Source: Thaumasiovibrio subtropicus (GTDB lineage: Bacteria; Pseudomonadota; Gammaproteobacteria; Enterobacterales; Vibrionaceae). Taken from it: DNA of 64,000 nucleotides. The stretch lies in contig NZ_AP023054.1 in NCBI RefSeq assembly GCF_019703835.1, forward strand, positions 992,001 through 1,056,000. Direction: 5' to 3'. The notes under the pieces are model-generated. The model did no database searches, was not told where the DNA came from, and saw nothing but the letters and a program-made list of their open reading frames with translations. Positions within the stretch are counted from its first letter, which is position 1. Each line of letters starts with the position of its first letter. The translations under genes were made by a program, and so were the position numbers. This document shows, piece after piece, positions 45,817 through 55,641 of the stretch.

Positions 45817-48189
45817 ATGAACTTGGAGCGTTCAGAACGCCTAGAGATCCCGGTTCTGCCACTGCGAGATGTGGTGGTGTACCCGCATATGGTTATTCCT
45901 TTGTTTGTTGGCCGTGATAAGTCTATCCGCTGTCTAGAAACAGCAATGGATAACAACAAGCAAGTGTTGTTGGTTGCGCAAAAAGACGCAGCAACTGAAG
46001 ATCCTGCCCTAGAAGATTTGTACGACGTCGGTACAGTGGCCACTATCCTTCAACTTTTAAAGCTACCAGATGGTACGGTAAAAGTGCTCGTCGAAGGTCA
46101 GCAGCGTGCAAAAGTTGAAGAGCTCTATGAAGATGAGTTTTTCCGCGCTGAGGCACAATTTCTTGTCACGCCTGAAATGGATGAGCGTGAGCAAGAAGTC
46201 TTGGTTCGCACAGCCATCAATCAATTCGAAGGTTTTATCAAGCTCAACAAGAAGATCCCACCTGAAGTATTAACATCACTTTCTGGGATTGAGGAAGCAG
46301 CGCGTTTAGCTGATACGATTGCGGCGCACATGCCTTTGAAGCTGTCTGATAAACAACAAGTTCTTGAAATTGTAGATATTGTTGAACGTCTAGAGTTTTT
46401 GATGGCGATGATGGAGTCGGAAATTGACCTACTGCAGGTTGAGAAACGTATCCGTGGTCGTGTTAAAAAGCAGATGGAGAAGAGCCAGCGCGAGTACTAC
46501 CTCAATGAGCAAATGAAAGCGATCCAGAAAGAGCTGGGTGAGCTTGATGATGCGCCGGACGAGTTTGAGTCTCTGAAACAGAAAATCGAAGAAGCCAAAA
46601 TGCCGGCCGAAGCGAAAGAGAAAACAGAGCAAGAACTTCAGAAACTGAAAATGATGTCGCCAATGTCGGCAGAAGCCACTGTCGTTCGTAGCTATATCGA
46701 TTGGATGTTAAGTGTACCGTGGAACAAGCGTTCTAAGGTGAAGAAGAATCTAGCGAAAGCCGAAGAGATCCTGAATGCTGACCACTACGGTCTAGAGCGT
46801 GTTAAAGAGCGTATTCTTGAGTATCTCGCGGTACAGAATCGCATTAATAAGCTGAAAGGCCCGATTCTTTGTCTTGTTGGACCTCCGGGTGTGGGTAAAA
46901 CCTCGCTAGGCCAGTCTATCGCTAAGGCGACGGGTAGAAAGTATACGCGTATGGCACTAGGTGGCGTACGTGATGAAGCTGAAATTCGCGGTCACCGTCG
47001 CACTTACATCGGTTCTCTTCCGGGTAAGCTCATTCAGAAGATGGCAAAAGTCGAAGTGAAAAACCCGCTCTTCTTGCTCGATGAAATCGATAAGATGTCT
47101 TCTGATATGCGCGGCGATCCTGCATCGGCTCTCCTTGAGGTGCTTGATCCAGAGCAAAACAACGCGTTTAACGATCACTACCTCGAAGTCGATTACGATC
47201 TTTCTGACGTGATGTTTGTTGCGACATCAAACTCAATGAATATCCCGGGTCCACTACTGGATCGTATGGAAGTGATTCGCTTATCGGGTTACACCGAAGA
47301 CGAGAAGCTGAACATTGCCAAACGTCACTTGGTTGAGAAGCAGATCCAGCGTAATGGGTTAAAGGCGCATGAAATTGCGATCGAAGACAGCGCACTGATT
47401 GGCATCATTCGTTATTACACCCGTGAAGCTGGTGTTCGTAGCCTAGAGCGTGAGATCTCTAAATTGTGTCGTAAAGCAGTTAAAGAGATTCTTCTCAATA
47501 AAGACACCAAGACTGTCACAATCACACAGGATAATCTTAAAGATTACCTTGGCGTGCAGCGCTTCGATTACGGTAAAGCGGAAGATAACAACCGTATTGG
47601 TCAAGTTATCGGCCTTGCGTGGACAGAAGTGGGTGGTGACTTGTTGACGATCGAAACTGAGGCAATGCCAGGTAAAGGTAAGCTTACCTATACTGGTTCA
47701 CTCGGTGATGTGATGCAGGAGTCGATCCAAGCGGCGATGACAGTCGTGCGAACACGCGCAGAGAAATTAGGTATTAATCCAGATTTCTATGAAAAGCGTG
47801 ATATCCACGTGCATGTTCCTGAAGGTGCGACACCAAAAGACGGCCCGAGTGCTGGTATCGCGATGTGTACCGCGTTAGTGTCTAGTTTGACCGGAAACCC
47901 AGTGAAATCTGACGTTGCTATGACAGGTGAAATCACACTACGTGGTGAAGTATTACCTATCGGTGGCTTGAAAGAGAAGCTCTTGGCTGCTCACCGTGGT
48001 GGAATCAAAACGGTAGTGATACCAAAAGAGAACGAGCGTGATCTGGAAGAGATTCCTGATAACGTGAAAGCGGATCTCGCTATCCACCCAGTCCGCTGGA
48101 TTGACGATGTGCTGCAACTCGCATTACAGAACAATCCTACCGGTATCGAGCTGGTGAAGGCTGAAAACAGTGATTTGAAGCAAAGTTAA
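45817..48189 (+). CDS. lon: ATP-dependent protease Lon
   Basis: 790 aa (E. coli 784). N-domain (about 1-300) for substrate recognition, AAA+ domain with Walker A GPPGVGKTS and Walker B LFLLDEIDK, and the C-terminal protease domain with catalytic Ser in PKDGPSAGIAM (near 680) and Lys about 43 residues later (GGLKEKLLAAHRGG). Expression is predicted to be heat-inducible. Confidence 0.98.
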   Translation: MNLERSERLEIPVLPLRDVVVYPHMVIPLFVGRDKSIRCLETAMDNNKQVLLVAQKDAATEDPALEDLYDVGTVATILQLLKLPDGTVKVLVEGQQRAKVEELYEDEFFRAEAQFLVTPEMDEREQEVLVRTAINQFEGFIKLNKKIPPEVLTSLSGIEEAARLADTIAAHMPLKLSDKQQVLEIVDIVERLEFLMAMMESEIDLLQVEKRIRGRVKKQMEKSQREYYLNEQMKAIQKELGELDDAPDEFESLKQKIEEAKMPAEAKEKTEQELQKLKMMSPMSAEATVVRSYIDWMLSVPWNKRSKVKKNLAKAEEILNADHYGLERVKERILEYLAVQNRINKLKGPILCLVGPPGVGKTSLGQSIAKATGRKYTRMALGGVRDEAEIRGHRRTYIGSLPGKLIQKMAKVEVKNPLFLLDEIDKMSSDMRGDPASALLEVLDPEQNNAFNDHYLEVDYDLSDVMFVATSNSMNIPGPLLDRMEVIRLSGYTEDEKLNIAKRHLVEKQIQRNGLKAHEIAIEDSALIGIIRYYTREAGVRSLEREISKLCRKAVKEILLNKDTKTVTITQDNLKDYLGVQRFDYGKAEDNNRIGQVIGLAWTEVGGDLLTIETEAMPGKGKLTYTGSLGDVMQESIQAAMTVVRTRAEKLGINPDFYEKRDIHVHVPEGATPKDGPSAGIAMCTALVSSLTGNPVKSDVAMTGEITLRGEVLPIGGLKEKLLAAHRGGIKTVVIPKENERDLEEIPDNVKADLAIHPVRWIDDVLQLALQNNPTGIELVKAENSDLKQS

Positions 48190-48195
48190 CGAATC

Positions 48196-48237
48196 AAAAA
48201 ACGCTGATAGTGATAAAAGTCTTGTCAGCGTTTTTTT
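48196..48237 (+). terminator. intrinsic terminator of lon
   Basis: AAAACGCTGA (48198-48207) / TCAGCGTTTT (48225-48234), 17-nt loop, then T-run. Confidence 0.8.
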
Positions 48238-48357
48238 GTGTCGCTATAAGGTATTGACGCTCTTTTTTCTTCAGCGCACGTTAGGATAACAAGTCGCTGA
48301 AGGGTTTAAATCATTTTGCCACTGCCAATAGTGGAAAGGTTCATAAGGGGATAAATC

Positions 48358-48630
48358 GTGAACAAAAGTCAACTAGTCGATAAAATCGCAGATAATGCAG
48401 AACTGTCAAAAGCGTCAGCTGGACGTGCATTGGATGCCTTTATTGAAGCTGTATCTGAAAGCCTAAAAGACGGTGATGCTGTGTCTTTAGTTGGTTTCGG
48501 TACTTTCTCTGTTCGTGAGCGTGCTGCACGTACTGGTCGTAACCCACAAACGGGTAAAGAGATCCAGATCGCTGCGGCTAAAGTTCCAGGTTTCAAACCA
48601 GGTAAAGCGCTGAAAGACTCAGTAAACTAA
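48358..48630 (+). CDS. hupB: DNA-binding protein HU-beta
   Basis: 90 aa nucleoid protein. The N-terminus [20 protein letters not shown] and the beta-arm [20 protein letters not shown] with its conserved Pro are diagnostic. It starts with GTG, preceded by AAGGGG, as fits the E. coli N-terminus. It follows lon as in many gammaproteobacteria. Confidence 0.98.
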   Translation: MNKSQLVDKIADNAELSKASAGRALDAFIEAVSESLKDGDAVSLVGFGTFSVRERAARTGRNPQTGKEIQIAAAKVPGFKPGKALKDSVN

Positions 48631-48708
48631 TCTGGGCTACCGTGTTCGTCACTGTCAGTGTAAACTGCACTATAGTTGGAACGTTCACGATGTAGAACGG
48701 TCTATGTT

Positions 48709-48735
48709 AAGCGCATCGCGGGATGCGCTTTTTGT
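48709..48735 (+). terminator. intrinsic terminator of hupB
   Basis: AAGCGCATC (48709-48717), 4-nt loop, GATGCGCTT (48722-48730), then T-run. Confidence 0.88.
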
Positions 48736-48751
48736 TTATTTGTACCACTGT

Positions 48752-48846
48752 GTTATTTTTCGCCAGCTTTGCTGCCTGAGGCAGCGATTTGCTGATAATA
48801 GTTCCAACCTCAACGGCGATAGCCAGCTGGGTTGACGAAAAATAAC
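48752..48846. other. 95-nt structured element with 11-bp terminal inverted repeats before ppiD
   Basis: GTTATTTTTCG (48752-48762) and CGAAAAATAAC (48836-48846) are perfect inverted repeats. Just inside, CCAGC (48763-48767) pairs with GCTGG (48826-48830). A separate internal hairpin GCTGCC-TGA-GGCAGC spans 48771-48785. It may be a ppiD leader structure or a small palindromic repeat. No other copy was spotted in the window. Confidence 0.5.
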
Positions 48847-48874
48847 CAGAATTTCGCTTGGGATACGTCAAACT

Positions 48875-50722
48875 ATGATGGAACGGCTGCGTGAAGGCGC
48901 TAACAGCCTTGTCGTTAAAATTATTTTAAGTCTTATTATTCTCTCTTTCGTTTTCGCTGGCGTTGGCAGCTACCTTGCAGGTGGTGGGCAAATGGTTGCG
49001 GCGACCGTAAATGGTGAAGAGATTGATGTTCGTGAATTTGAACAACAGGTTCAACAAGAACGAAACCGTATGCAGCAGCAAGGCGGTGAGCAGTTCTTGA
49101 ATTTGATGGGTGACCCTGCTTATGTGGCTCAGTTCCGTCAAATGATCCTGAATCAAATGATCAACGATGTCCTGATTCAGCAACATGCTGATCAGCTCGG
49201 GTTACGTGTCAGTGATGCGCAAGTGCGTCAGGAAATCTTTGCCATCCCAGCTTTTCAGGTGGATGGCCGTTTTGACAATGACCTCTACAACACCACGTTG
49301 CGCCGTATGGGTCTAACGCCAGATGGTTTTGCTGAACGTATGCGCTCTGATATGCGTCGTCAGCAGCTACTCGCGGCATTGGCGGGTAGTGAGTTTACAC
49401 TGGATTCTGAGCTAGCAGGTGTTAGCGCGTTAGAAAGCCAAACACGTATGGTTCGCACAGTGACTTTGTCACTGGATGATATCGCGAGTGATGTGACGGT
49501 TGAGCAGAGTGAAGTACAAGCGTACTACGATATGAATTCAACACTCTTCACACGTCCTGACCAAGTTAAAGCGAGCTATATTGAGTTGTCTGCCGCGTTG
49601 CTTGCTGATCAATTAGAAGTAAGCGCTGAAGATGTGCAGGCATACTATGATGCAAACATCGCACGTTACAGTTCAACGGAAAAACGCCGTGTCAGCCATA
49701 TCCTTATTGAAGGTGATAGCAGTGAAGCGCAAGCACAAGCTGTGCTTGATCGCTTGAATGCTGGCGAAGCCTTTGCGGATTTAGCCAAAGCGCTTTCTGC
49801 AGATACTTTCAGTGGCGAGAATGGCGGCGATCTTGACTGGATCGAGAAAGGCGCGATGGATCCTGCTTTCGAAGATGCCGCGTTTGCACTCGCGAGTGTT
49901 GGCGATGTGTCTGAGGTCGTGCAGTCTGATTTTGGCTTCCATATCATTAAACTGACTGACCTTGATGGTGCCGTCGCGACGCCATTAGCCGAGGTAGAAG
50001 CGCAGATCCGTACGACGCTGCAACAAGACCTAGCGGTTAATTCATTCTTCGAGTTGAAAGATACCCTAGCGGATGTGGCGTTTGAGAAGTCAGATAATCT
50101 TGATGATGCTGCGGAAGCGACAGGGACGACCGTTCAGACAACCGACTTCATTTCAGAGACAGACGCGCCGGGCGTATTGGCGGATCCGCGTGTGATTCAA
50201 GCGCTGTTTAGCCAAGACGTGCGTGAAGATGGTTTCAACTCAGAGGTGATTGAGCTAGATAGCGAACGTGCCATTGTTGTGCGTGTTGATGACTTCCGTT
50301 ATGAAGAAGTCTTGCCTTTCGAAGACGTAGAAGCTGACGTTCTTGAAACGCTGACGCAGCAGAAAGCACAAGAAGAAGCGTCTCGTTTAGCCGAAGAGAT
50401 GCTAGCAGCATTAGAGGCTGGCGAAACCGTTGATGCTGAGTTCGGTGACGCTGAAGCCTTTACTCGTCGAGGCCCGAACTGGGTCGTCGCAAACGCTGTG
50501 TTTGGTTTGCCTAAGCCAACAGAAGGCCCAGTGTACGGTTCTGCAACTGGGTTTGGCGGTGATGTCATCGTATTCTCTGTCGAAAGCGTTCAAGAAGGTC
50601 AAGTGGCTGATGATTTACGTCCATTTGGTCAGCAAATGCTGCAAGGCTTGAGTCAGCAAAGCCTTGAAAGTGTGATGGACTCACTACTATCAAACGCAAA
50701 AGTGACGTCCAACGTTAACTAA
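48875..50722 (+). CDS. ppiD: periplasmic folding chaperone PpiD (SurA-like peptidyl-prolyl isomerase)
   Basis: 615 aa. It is anchored in the inner membrane by one N-terminal helix (about 16-34, IILSLIILSFVFAGVGSYL) and faces the periplasm. SurA_N-type helical region about 40-160; parvulin domain about 266-355 (RRVSHILIEGDSSEAQ, GGDLDWIEKGAMDPAFEDA); then a second degenerate repeat. The start could be either of two adjacent ATG codons. Family knowledge: it works at the Sec translocon on emerging proteins. Confidence 0.95.
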   Translation: MMERLREGANSLVVKIILSLIILSFVFAGVGSYLAGGGQMVAATVNGEEIDVREFEQQVQQERNRMQQQGGEQFLNLMGDPAYVAQFRQMILNQMINDVLIQQHADQLGLRVSDAQVRQEIFAIPAFQVDGRFDNDLYNTTLRRMGLTPDGFAERMRSDMRRQQLLAALAGSEFTLDSELAGVSALESQTRMVRTVTLSLDDIASDVTVEQSEVQAYYDMNSTLFTRPDQVKASYIELSAALLADQLEVSAEDVQAYYDANIARYSSTEKRRVSHILIEGDSSEAQAQAVLDRLNAGEAFADLAKALSADTFSGENGGDLDWIEKGAMDPAFEDAAFALASVGDVSEVVQSDFGFHIIKLTDLDGAVATPLAEVEAQIRTTLQQDLAVNSFFELKDTLADVAFEKSDNLDDAAEATGTTVQTTDFISETDAPGVLADPRVIQALFSQDVREDGFNSEVIELDSERAIVVRVDDFRYEEVLPFEDVEADVLETLTQQKAQEEASRLAEEMLAALEAGETVDAEFGDAEAFTRRGPNWVVANAVFGLPKPTEGPVYGSATGFGGDVIVFSVESVQEGQVADDLRPFGQQMLQGLSQQSLESVMDSLLSNAKVTSNVN

Positions 50723-50805
50723 GCCGTGAACACAGGCTCTACTGTTACAGTTGTATTACGTAAAAAAACGCAATATCACAGCTGATTTGTAATCGATAAA
50801 CATAT

Positions 50806-50837
50806 AGACGCATCTCCTTGGAGATGCGTCTTTTTTT
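50806..50837 (+). terminator. intrinsic terminator of ppiD
   Basis: AGACGCATCTCC / GGAGATGCGTCT (50806-50831), 12 pairable bases per arm, then seven T. Confidence 0.93.
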
Positions 50838-50928
50838 GTGCAAATTGTTAGTCACCTTTGACATTCTAATTGTTAATGTAATTGCGCTTAATTAGTGAGC
50901 AATTAAATACAATGATAAGGATATTCAA

Positions 50929-51228
50929 ATGAAAAAGTATGGTCTACTTGGTGTCATCTTCGCGTTGTTTTTCACAACAATGCCTGTGGCTTTTGCTGAG
51001 GAACAAACCGCGACAAGCGATGAATTTGAGATTGTCGTCAATATTAATACCGCAACACTCGAAGAACTCGACAAGTTGTTGATTGGCATTGGGCCTGACA
51101 AAGCACAGGCTATTATTGACTATCGCAATGAGCATGGTGCCTTTCTCAGTGCCGACGAACTACAGAAAGTAAAAGGAATTGGTAAATCGACAGTCGCGAA
51201 AAATGCCGAACGTATCCTAGTGGAGTAA
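50929..51228 (+). CDS. comEA: ComEA family helix-hairpin-helix DNA-binding protein
   Basis: 99 aa. The signal peptide ends VAFAEE (about residue 23). The mature protein is a ComEA-type domain with two HhH motifs: VNINTATLEELDKLLIGIGP and ADELQKVKGIGKSTV. In V. cholerae the periplasmic ComEA pulls transforming DNA across the outer membrane. The location after ppiD matches Vibrio and other gammaproteobacteria. Confidence 0.88.
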   Translation: MKKYGLLGVIFALFFTTMPVAFAEEQTATSDEFEIVVNINTATLEELDKLLIGIGPDKAQAIIDYRNEHGAFLSADELQKVKGIGKSTVAKNAERILVE

Positions 51229-51309
51229 ACACTGAGTGATTAAAAGTGCGTAGACGGTGGCTGTCTCTTCGGAGTCGTTTAGCGCAGATGTTAAAGATAT
51301 AGACAGTTA

Positions 51310-51334
51310 ATAGCCCCAGAGCGGGGCTATTTTG
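51310..51334 (+). terminator. intrinsic terminator of comEA
   Basis: AATAGCCCC (51310-51318), 5-nt loop, GGGGCTATT (51324-51332), then TTTG. It lies between comEA and convergent queC. Confidence 0.8.
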
Positions 51335-51335
51335 C

Positions 51336-52022
51336 TTAAGCTGTTTTGGCTCGGTATGCAGCCATGATTGCGTCTTTATTATCTAGGTACTCGTTAAGCC
51401 CCGCTGCGCGGAGATCACAAGATGGGCAGTTACCACAGCCATCACCAATGATACCGTTGTAACAGGTCAACGTGTGTTGTCGCACAAAGCTTAGTTCCCC
51501 AATCGCATCTGCCATCGCCCAAGTCTCTGCTTTATTCAGCCACATCAGTGGTGTCTCAATCGTGAGCGATCTATCCATTCCGAGCACGAGTGACTGATTG
51601 ATCGATTTAACAAACTCATCACGACAGTCTGGGTAGCCAGAGAAGTCGGTTTCGCAGACGCCAGTAATGACGGTCTCGGCACCGACTTGGTAAGCGTAGA
51701 TTCCTGCAAGTGTCAGGAACAAAATATTGCGTCCCGGAACAAAGGAATTAGGTAGCCCATTCTCCATCAGTTCATGTGAAACTGAAATATTGTCACGGGT
51801 CAATGAACTGATCGCCAATTCATTGAGAAGGCCGACATCCATCACTTTGTGAGCTGTCACGTTAAGTGATTGGCATATCTTCTCGGCGACCTCTATTTCT
51901 AGCTTATGGCGCTGGCCATAATCAAAGGTGATGCAGTGCACCTCATCAAACTGTTTTACTGCATGGAGTAAACAGGTCGTTGAATCTTGACCACCGCTGA
52001 AAACCACCACTGCTTTACGCAT
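51336..52022 (-). CDS. queC: 7-cyano-7-deazaguanine synthase QueC
   Basis: 228 aa. It converts 7-carboxy-7-deazaguanine to preQ0 in queuosine synthesis. The PP-loop [14 protein letters not shown] is near the N-terminus, and a zinc site is made by Cys in [20 protein letters not shown] is 5 nt before the ATG at 52022; the GTG two codons earlier overlaps it and is less likely. Confidence 0.96.
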   Translation of the reverse strand: MRKAVVVFSGGQDSTTCLLHAVKQFDEVHCITFDYGQRHKLEIEVAEKICQSLNVTAHKVMDVGLLNELAISSLTRDNISVSHELMENGLPNSFVPGRNILFLTLAGIYAYQVGAETVITGVCETDFSGYPDCRDEFVKSINQSLVLGMDRSLTIETPLMWLNKAETWAMADAIGELSFVRQHTLTCYNGIIGDGCGNCPSCDLRAAGLNEYLDNKDAIMAAYRAKTA

Positions 52023-52075
52023 ATTCACCTCTGAGTAATGTTAACTCGCCTAGGATAATGGCATTTCAGAGTCTG

Positions 52076-53122
52076 TCAAACGGCGTGTGACATTGTTAAT
52101 AAGGTGTCGAGATAAGGTGCCATATCGCCAATATGTGTCTGTACCCACTTGTTATCATAGTAGGTATCTAAATAACGGTCACCGTTGTCACAGATGAGCG
52201 TGACAATCGAACCTTGCTCGCCTCGCGCTTTCATTTGCATTGCAAGGTGTAACGCTTGCCAAAGATTCGTACCCGTTGAAGGGCCGACTTTTCGTCCCAG
52301 TATACCCTCTAGCCAATGGATGGTCGCTACGCTTGCCGCGTCTGGCACAATAGACATGTCATCGACAACGGAGGCGATAAAACTGGGTTCGACGCGAGGA
52401 CGACCTATGCCTTCGATGCGACTGCCTTTTTTAAGCGCAAGTGTTTTGTCTCCGCTTTGGTAATAGGGGTAGAAAACCGAATGCTCGGTGTCCACGACAT
52501 GGAGTTTAGTCGTTTGCTGTTGATAACGAATATAGCGGCCAATGGTTGCTGAAGTGCCCCCTGTGCCAGCCCCCATCACTATCCAACTCGGAATTGGGAA
52601 ACGTTCTTTCGACATCTGCGCAAAGATGCTGTTGGCGATATTGTTGTTACCGCGCCAATCCGTCGCCCGCTCTGCGTAAGTGAACTGATCCATAAAGTGA
52701 CCATGTTTCTCTTCCGCTAATTGGCGAGCAACGCTGTCCATCTCGCAAGCGCTTTCAACAAAATGGACTTTGCCACCATAAAACGCGATCTGCTCTATCT
52801 TCTTTTGTGCAGTGCCTCTTGGAAGGACGGCAATGAAGGGAAGTTGAAGAAGTTTAGCGAAATACGCCTCACTGACGGCGGTTGAGCCAGAAGAGGCTTC
52901 AATGATAGGTGTTCCCTCTTTGATCCACCCATTACAGAGTCCATACAGGAACAAAGAGCGTGCTAAACGATGTTTAAGGCTACCCGTGGGGTGAGTACTT
53001 TCATCTTTAAGATAAAGGTCAATGCCTTCGAGAAAAGGGAGATCGAGTGCCACTAAGTGCGTGTCTGCAGATCGTTGAAAATCGGCTTCGATTTTTTGAA
53101 TAGCGTTGTTAACCCAAGACAT
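52076..53122 (-). CDS. PLP-dependent cysteine synthase-family enzyme (Cds1/L-cysteine desulfhydrase-like)
   Basis: 348 aa fold-type II PLP enzyme. The PLP Lys is K50 in [13 protein letters not shown], the phosphate loop is [12 protein letters not shown], and [17 protein letters not shown] is the substrate loop. It differs from CysK/CysM, with insertions such as [19 protein letters not shown] found in the Cds1-like group. By family comparison it may break down cysteine to sulfide, pyruvate and ammonia. It is divergent from an Lrp-type regulator, which supports inducible cysteine use or detoxification. Confidence 0.8.
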   Translation of the reverse strand: MSWVNNAIQKIEADFQRSADTHLVALDLPFLEGIDLYLKDESTHPTGSLKHRLARSLFLYGLCNGWIKEGTPIIEASSGSTAVSEAYFAKLLQLPFIAVLPRGTAQKKIEQIAFYGGKVHFVESACEMDSVARQLAEEKHGHFMDQFTYAERATDWRGNNNIANSIFAQMSKERFPIPSWIVMGAGTGGTSATIGRYIRYQQQTTKLHVVDTEHSVFYPYYQSGDKTLALKKGSRIEGIGRPRVEPSFIASVVDDMSIVPDAASVATIHWLEGILGRKVGPSTGTNLWQALHLAMQMKARGEQGSIVTLICDNGDRYLDTYYDNKWVQTHIGDMAPYLDTLLTMSHAV

Positions 53123-53241
53123 AGGGAGTTTCCTTAAACGACGAGATAGTTCTAGATTACGTGGACTAAGAGAGAAAACCTTGCTTCATTTCGGCCAATT
53201 AGGCTAAATTTGAGAAATAAATTTTTCTATATGGTGTCGTT

Positions 53242-53709
53242 TTGGAAAATATTTCTTTGGATTCAATAGATAGAAGAATTCTTACTCTTTTGCAGGAAGA
53301 TGCGACGCTGTCGCTAGCGGTGATTTCAGAGCAAGTTAATTTGAGTCAAAGTCCTTGTTGGAAACGGATTAAGCGCCTTGAAGAGGCTGGCGTTATTCGT
53401 TCTAAGGTTGCATTGCTTGATGCGGAAAAGCTCGGCGTCGCCTTTACCGCATATGTTCAGATAACGACGTCTGATCACAGCGAAGAATGGTATCTGAATT
53501 TTTGTCGAACGGTATCTGAATTCAAGGAAGTGATGGAGTTCTATCGCATGGCGGGAGAATATGACTATTTGCTTAAGGTCCAAGTGAGCGATATGAAAGA
53601 CTTCGACCGCTTCTATAAGCGTCTTGTGAACTCGGTATGTGGTTTGAATAATGTGACCTCCACCTTTGCGATGGAGGCGATTAAATACACGACTGCAATC
53701 AGTGTCTAA
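53242..53709 (+). CDS. Lrp/AsnC-family transcriptional regulator
   Basis: 155 aa. N-terminal HTH (about 6-60, [20 protein letters not shown]) and C-terminal RAM ligand domain (about 70-150). It starts with TTG; no in-frame ATG is close by. In enterics a relative (DecR/YbaO) responds to cysteine. The 119-bp divergent promoter region with the cysteine-desulfhydrase-like gene makes that neighbour the likely target. It ends 9 bp before convergent tesB. Confidence 0.88.
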   Translation: MENISLDSIDRRILTLLQEDATLSLAVISEQVNLSQSPCWKRIKRLEEAGVIRSKVALLDAEKLGVAFTAYVQITTSDHSEEWYLNFCRTVSEFKEVMEFYRMAGEYDYLLKVQVSDMKDFDRFYKRLVNSVCGLNNVTSTFAMEAIKYTTAISV

Positions 53710-53718
53710 TATCCGCAG

Positions 53719-54591
53719 TTAGCGATCGGTACTTTCATTGAGTCGCATTAGCCCTTCTTGGGTCGCGGAGGCAACTAACTCGCCTCTCTGGTTAAAAATC
53801 TCGCCGCGTACAAAACCTCTTGCGCCGCTCGACGATGGGCTTTCGATAGCAAACAACAACCACTCATCCATCTTGAAAGGGCGGTGGAACCACATTGAAT
53901 GGTCAATCGTGGCAACCTGCATACCGGGTGTAAACAGAGAAACTTCATGAGGATGCAATGCGGTGACTAAAAAACCCCAATCGGATGCGTAAGCCATGAG
54001 ATATTGATGTACCAATCGATCATCAGGCATCTCACCGTTTGCTTTAAACCATAAGTATTGCTTTGGCTCCGCAACTTGTGGGGCGAGTGGATTGACGATG
54101 TTAACCGGCCTCACCTCGACGGGCTTTTCATTGGTGAATGTTTCACGAATTTTCCGAGGTAGTTTATCCGCAATGGCACTCGCGAGTTCTTGTTCACTGT
54201 GAAAGTTTTCTGGGCCCGGTATCTTTGGCATCGACGTCTGATGACTAAAACCTAACTCGTCTTGCTGATAGGAAGCAGTTAAAAAGAAGATCGGCTTCCC
54301 ATTTTGAATGGCTTTTATTCGTCGAGTACTGAAACTTTTTCCATCTCTCAATGTCTCAACATCGTAGATAATCGGCTTTTCAGGATCGCCGGGCAGTAAA
54401 AAATAGCTGTGAAAGGAATGAACAAACCGAGAGGGATCGACTGTCTCTTTCGCTGCGGACAGGGCTTGTCCAATAACTTGCCCACCATAAACTTGGGGGA
54501 GGCCTAGGTTTTCGCTTTGTCCTCGGTATAAACCTTGTTCGATTCGCTCTAATTTAAGTAAATTGAGAAGTTCATCCAGTTCTTTACTCAT
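53719..54591 (-). CDS. tesB: acyl-CoA thioesterase II
   Basis: 290 aa double-hotdog thioesterase that hydrolyses acyl-CoAs. [33 protein letters not shown] and the active-site region [13 protein letters not shown] match E. coli TesB (286 aa). AAGGA precedes the ATG. It lies beside ybaY, as in E. coli. Confidence 0.95.
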   Translation of the reverse strand: MSKELDELLNLLKLERIEQGLYRGQSENLGLPQVYGGQVIGQALSAAKETVDPSRFVHSFHSYFLLPGDPEKPIIYDVETLRDGKSFSTRRIKAIQNGKPIFFLTASYQQDELGFSHQTSMPKIPGPENFHSEQELASAIADKLPRKIRETFTNEKPVEVRPVNIVNPLAPQVAEPKQYLWFKANGEMPDDRLVHQYLMAYASDWGFLVTALHPHEVSLFTPGMQVATIDHSMWFHRPFKMDEWLLFAIESPSSSGARGFVRGEIFNQRGELVASATQEGLMRLNESTDR

Positions 54592-54733
54592 TGTTGATCC
54601 TTACAACGTGCTATTATCTTGCGCGATTTCGTGATGGCTATCTAAACTTACCCTAGTCGAAAACGCAATAATTCGAATGTATTTTGTCCCCCTTATGCTT
54701 TCTAGAGCATAGTTTTAGTTTTGAGGTTTTATA

Positions 54734-55153
54734 ATGAAAAGGGTGCTGACCTTAACAGTAGGATTGATCGCCGCGTTGATCATCACTGCTTGTACTTCCT
54801 ATGCCATAACGGAAAGTCAGCGAGGGCAAGTAACTGGAACGGTTAATTATCGTGAGCGCGTGTTGTTGCCTGATGATGCCGTTATTACTGTCACATTAGA
54901 AGATGTGTCTAAAATGGATGTAAAATCGACAACCATTAGCCAGCATCGTTTCCTTTCGCGTGGTGACCAAGTGCCACTCGAGTTCGCATTACAGTTTGAT
55001 CGTGAAGCGATTAACGAGCGTCATCGTTATTCTGTTAGCGCAAGGATTGAGCAAAATGGCGAATTACTCTTTATTACCGATACCCACAATGGCGTATTAA
55101 CAGACAGTAATAAAACAAGAGAACTCGAACTTTGGTTAATTAAGGTCAATTAA
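54734..55153 (+). CDS. ybaY: YbaY family lipoprotein
   Basis: 139 aa. The lipobox is ITAC (Cys near residue 20). A single beta-sandwich YbaY domain follows (VTGTVNYRERVLLPDDAVIT, FALQFDREAINERHRYSVSA). No established function; relatives are often called type III secretion pilotin-like. GAGG precedes the ATG. Its last 18 bp overlap the end of the convergent atl gene. Confidence 0.87.
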   Translation: MKRVLTLTVGLIAALIITACTSYAITESQRGQVTGTVNYRERVLLPDDAVITVTLEDVSKMDVKSTTISQHRFLSRGDQVPLEFALQFDREAINERHRYSVSARIEQNGELLFITDTHNGVLTDSNKTRELELWLIKVN

Positions 55154-55465
55154 TTCACGCCATCGATACTTTTTTAACGATATTTTCCCATTGGGCTCGA
55201 CAAGAATACCCTCCTCTCTAAGTCGAGCCATTTGCCTTTCTAAGCTTGTGCCTTTCAATGAAATACGCCCTTGACTATTGATGATCCTAAACCAAGGTAA
55301 CTGTGTGTCTTTGGGTAAGCTGCTCAACACCTTACCGACATGACGCGCGTATCCGGGATAGCCCGCCAGTTTGGCAATGTCACCATAAGTCGCGACTGAG
55401 CCAGAGGGAATTTGATACACAGCAGCATAGATTTGTTGTTCAAATTCGTTCATATTAATAGACAT
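55136..55465 (-). CDS. atl: alkyltransferase-like protein (ATL, MGMT family)
   Basis: 109 aa. A single MGMT-like DNA-binding domain with IYAAVYQIPSGSVATYGDIA. The active-site motif PCHR of true alkyltransferases reads PWFR here, so the reactive Cys is a Trp. By family knowledge such ATLs bind O6-alkylguanine without repair and flag it for nucleotide excision repair. The gene order tesB-ybaY-atl-(SRP RNA) is also found in E. coli. Confidence 0.92.
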   Translation of the reverse strand: MSINMNEFEQQIYAAVYQIPSGSVATYGDIAKLAGYPGYARHVGKVLSSLPKDTQLPWFRIINSQGRISLKGTSLERQMARLREEGILVEPNGKISLKKYRWRELIDLN

Positions 55466-55641
55466 GTAACTGATAGTTCCTTTTTCTTTTCCCTTCTCGT
55501 GCTATCAGGCTGTTTACTCTGTTCGACAGGAGGTTGAGCACTGGAGAAAGGGGGCCCACTTTGTGTCATTCGTTGCTATGCTTCTTTATATCCAATACAC
55601 ACGGTGCGGTAAACGGTCAATTCACGCAAGGAGGTGCATCT

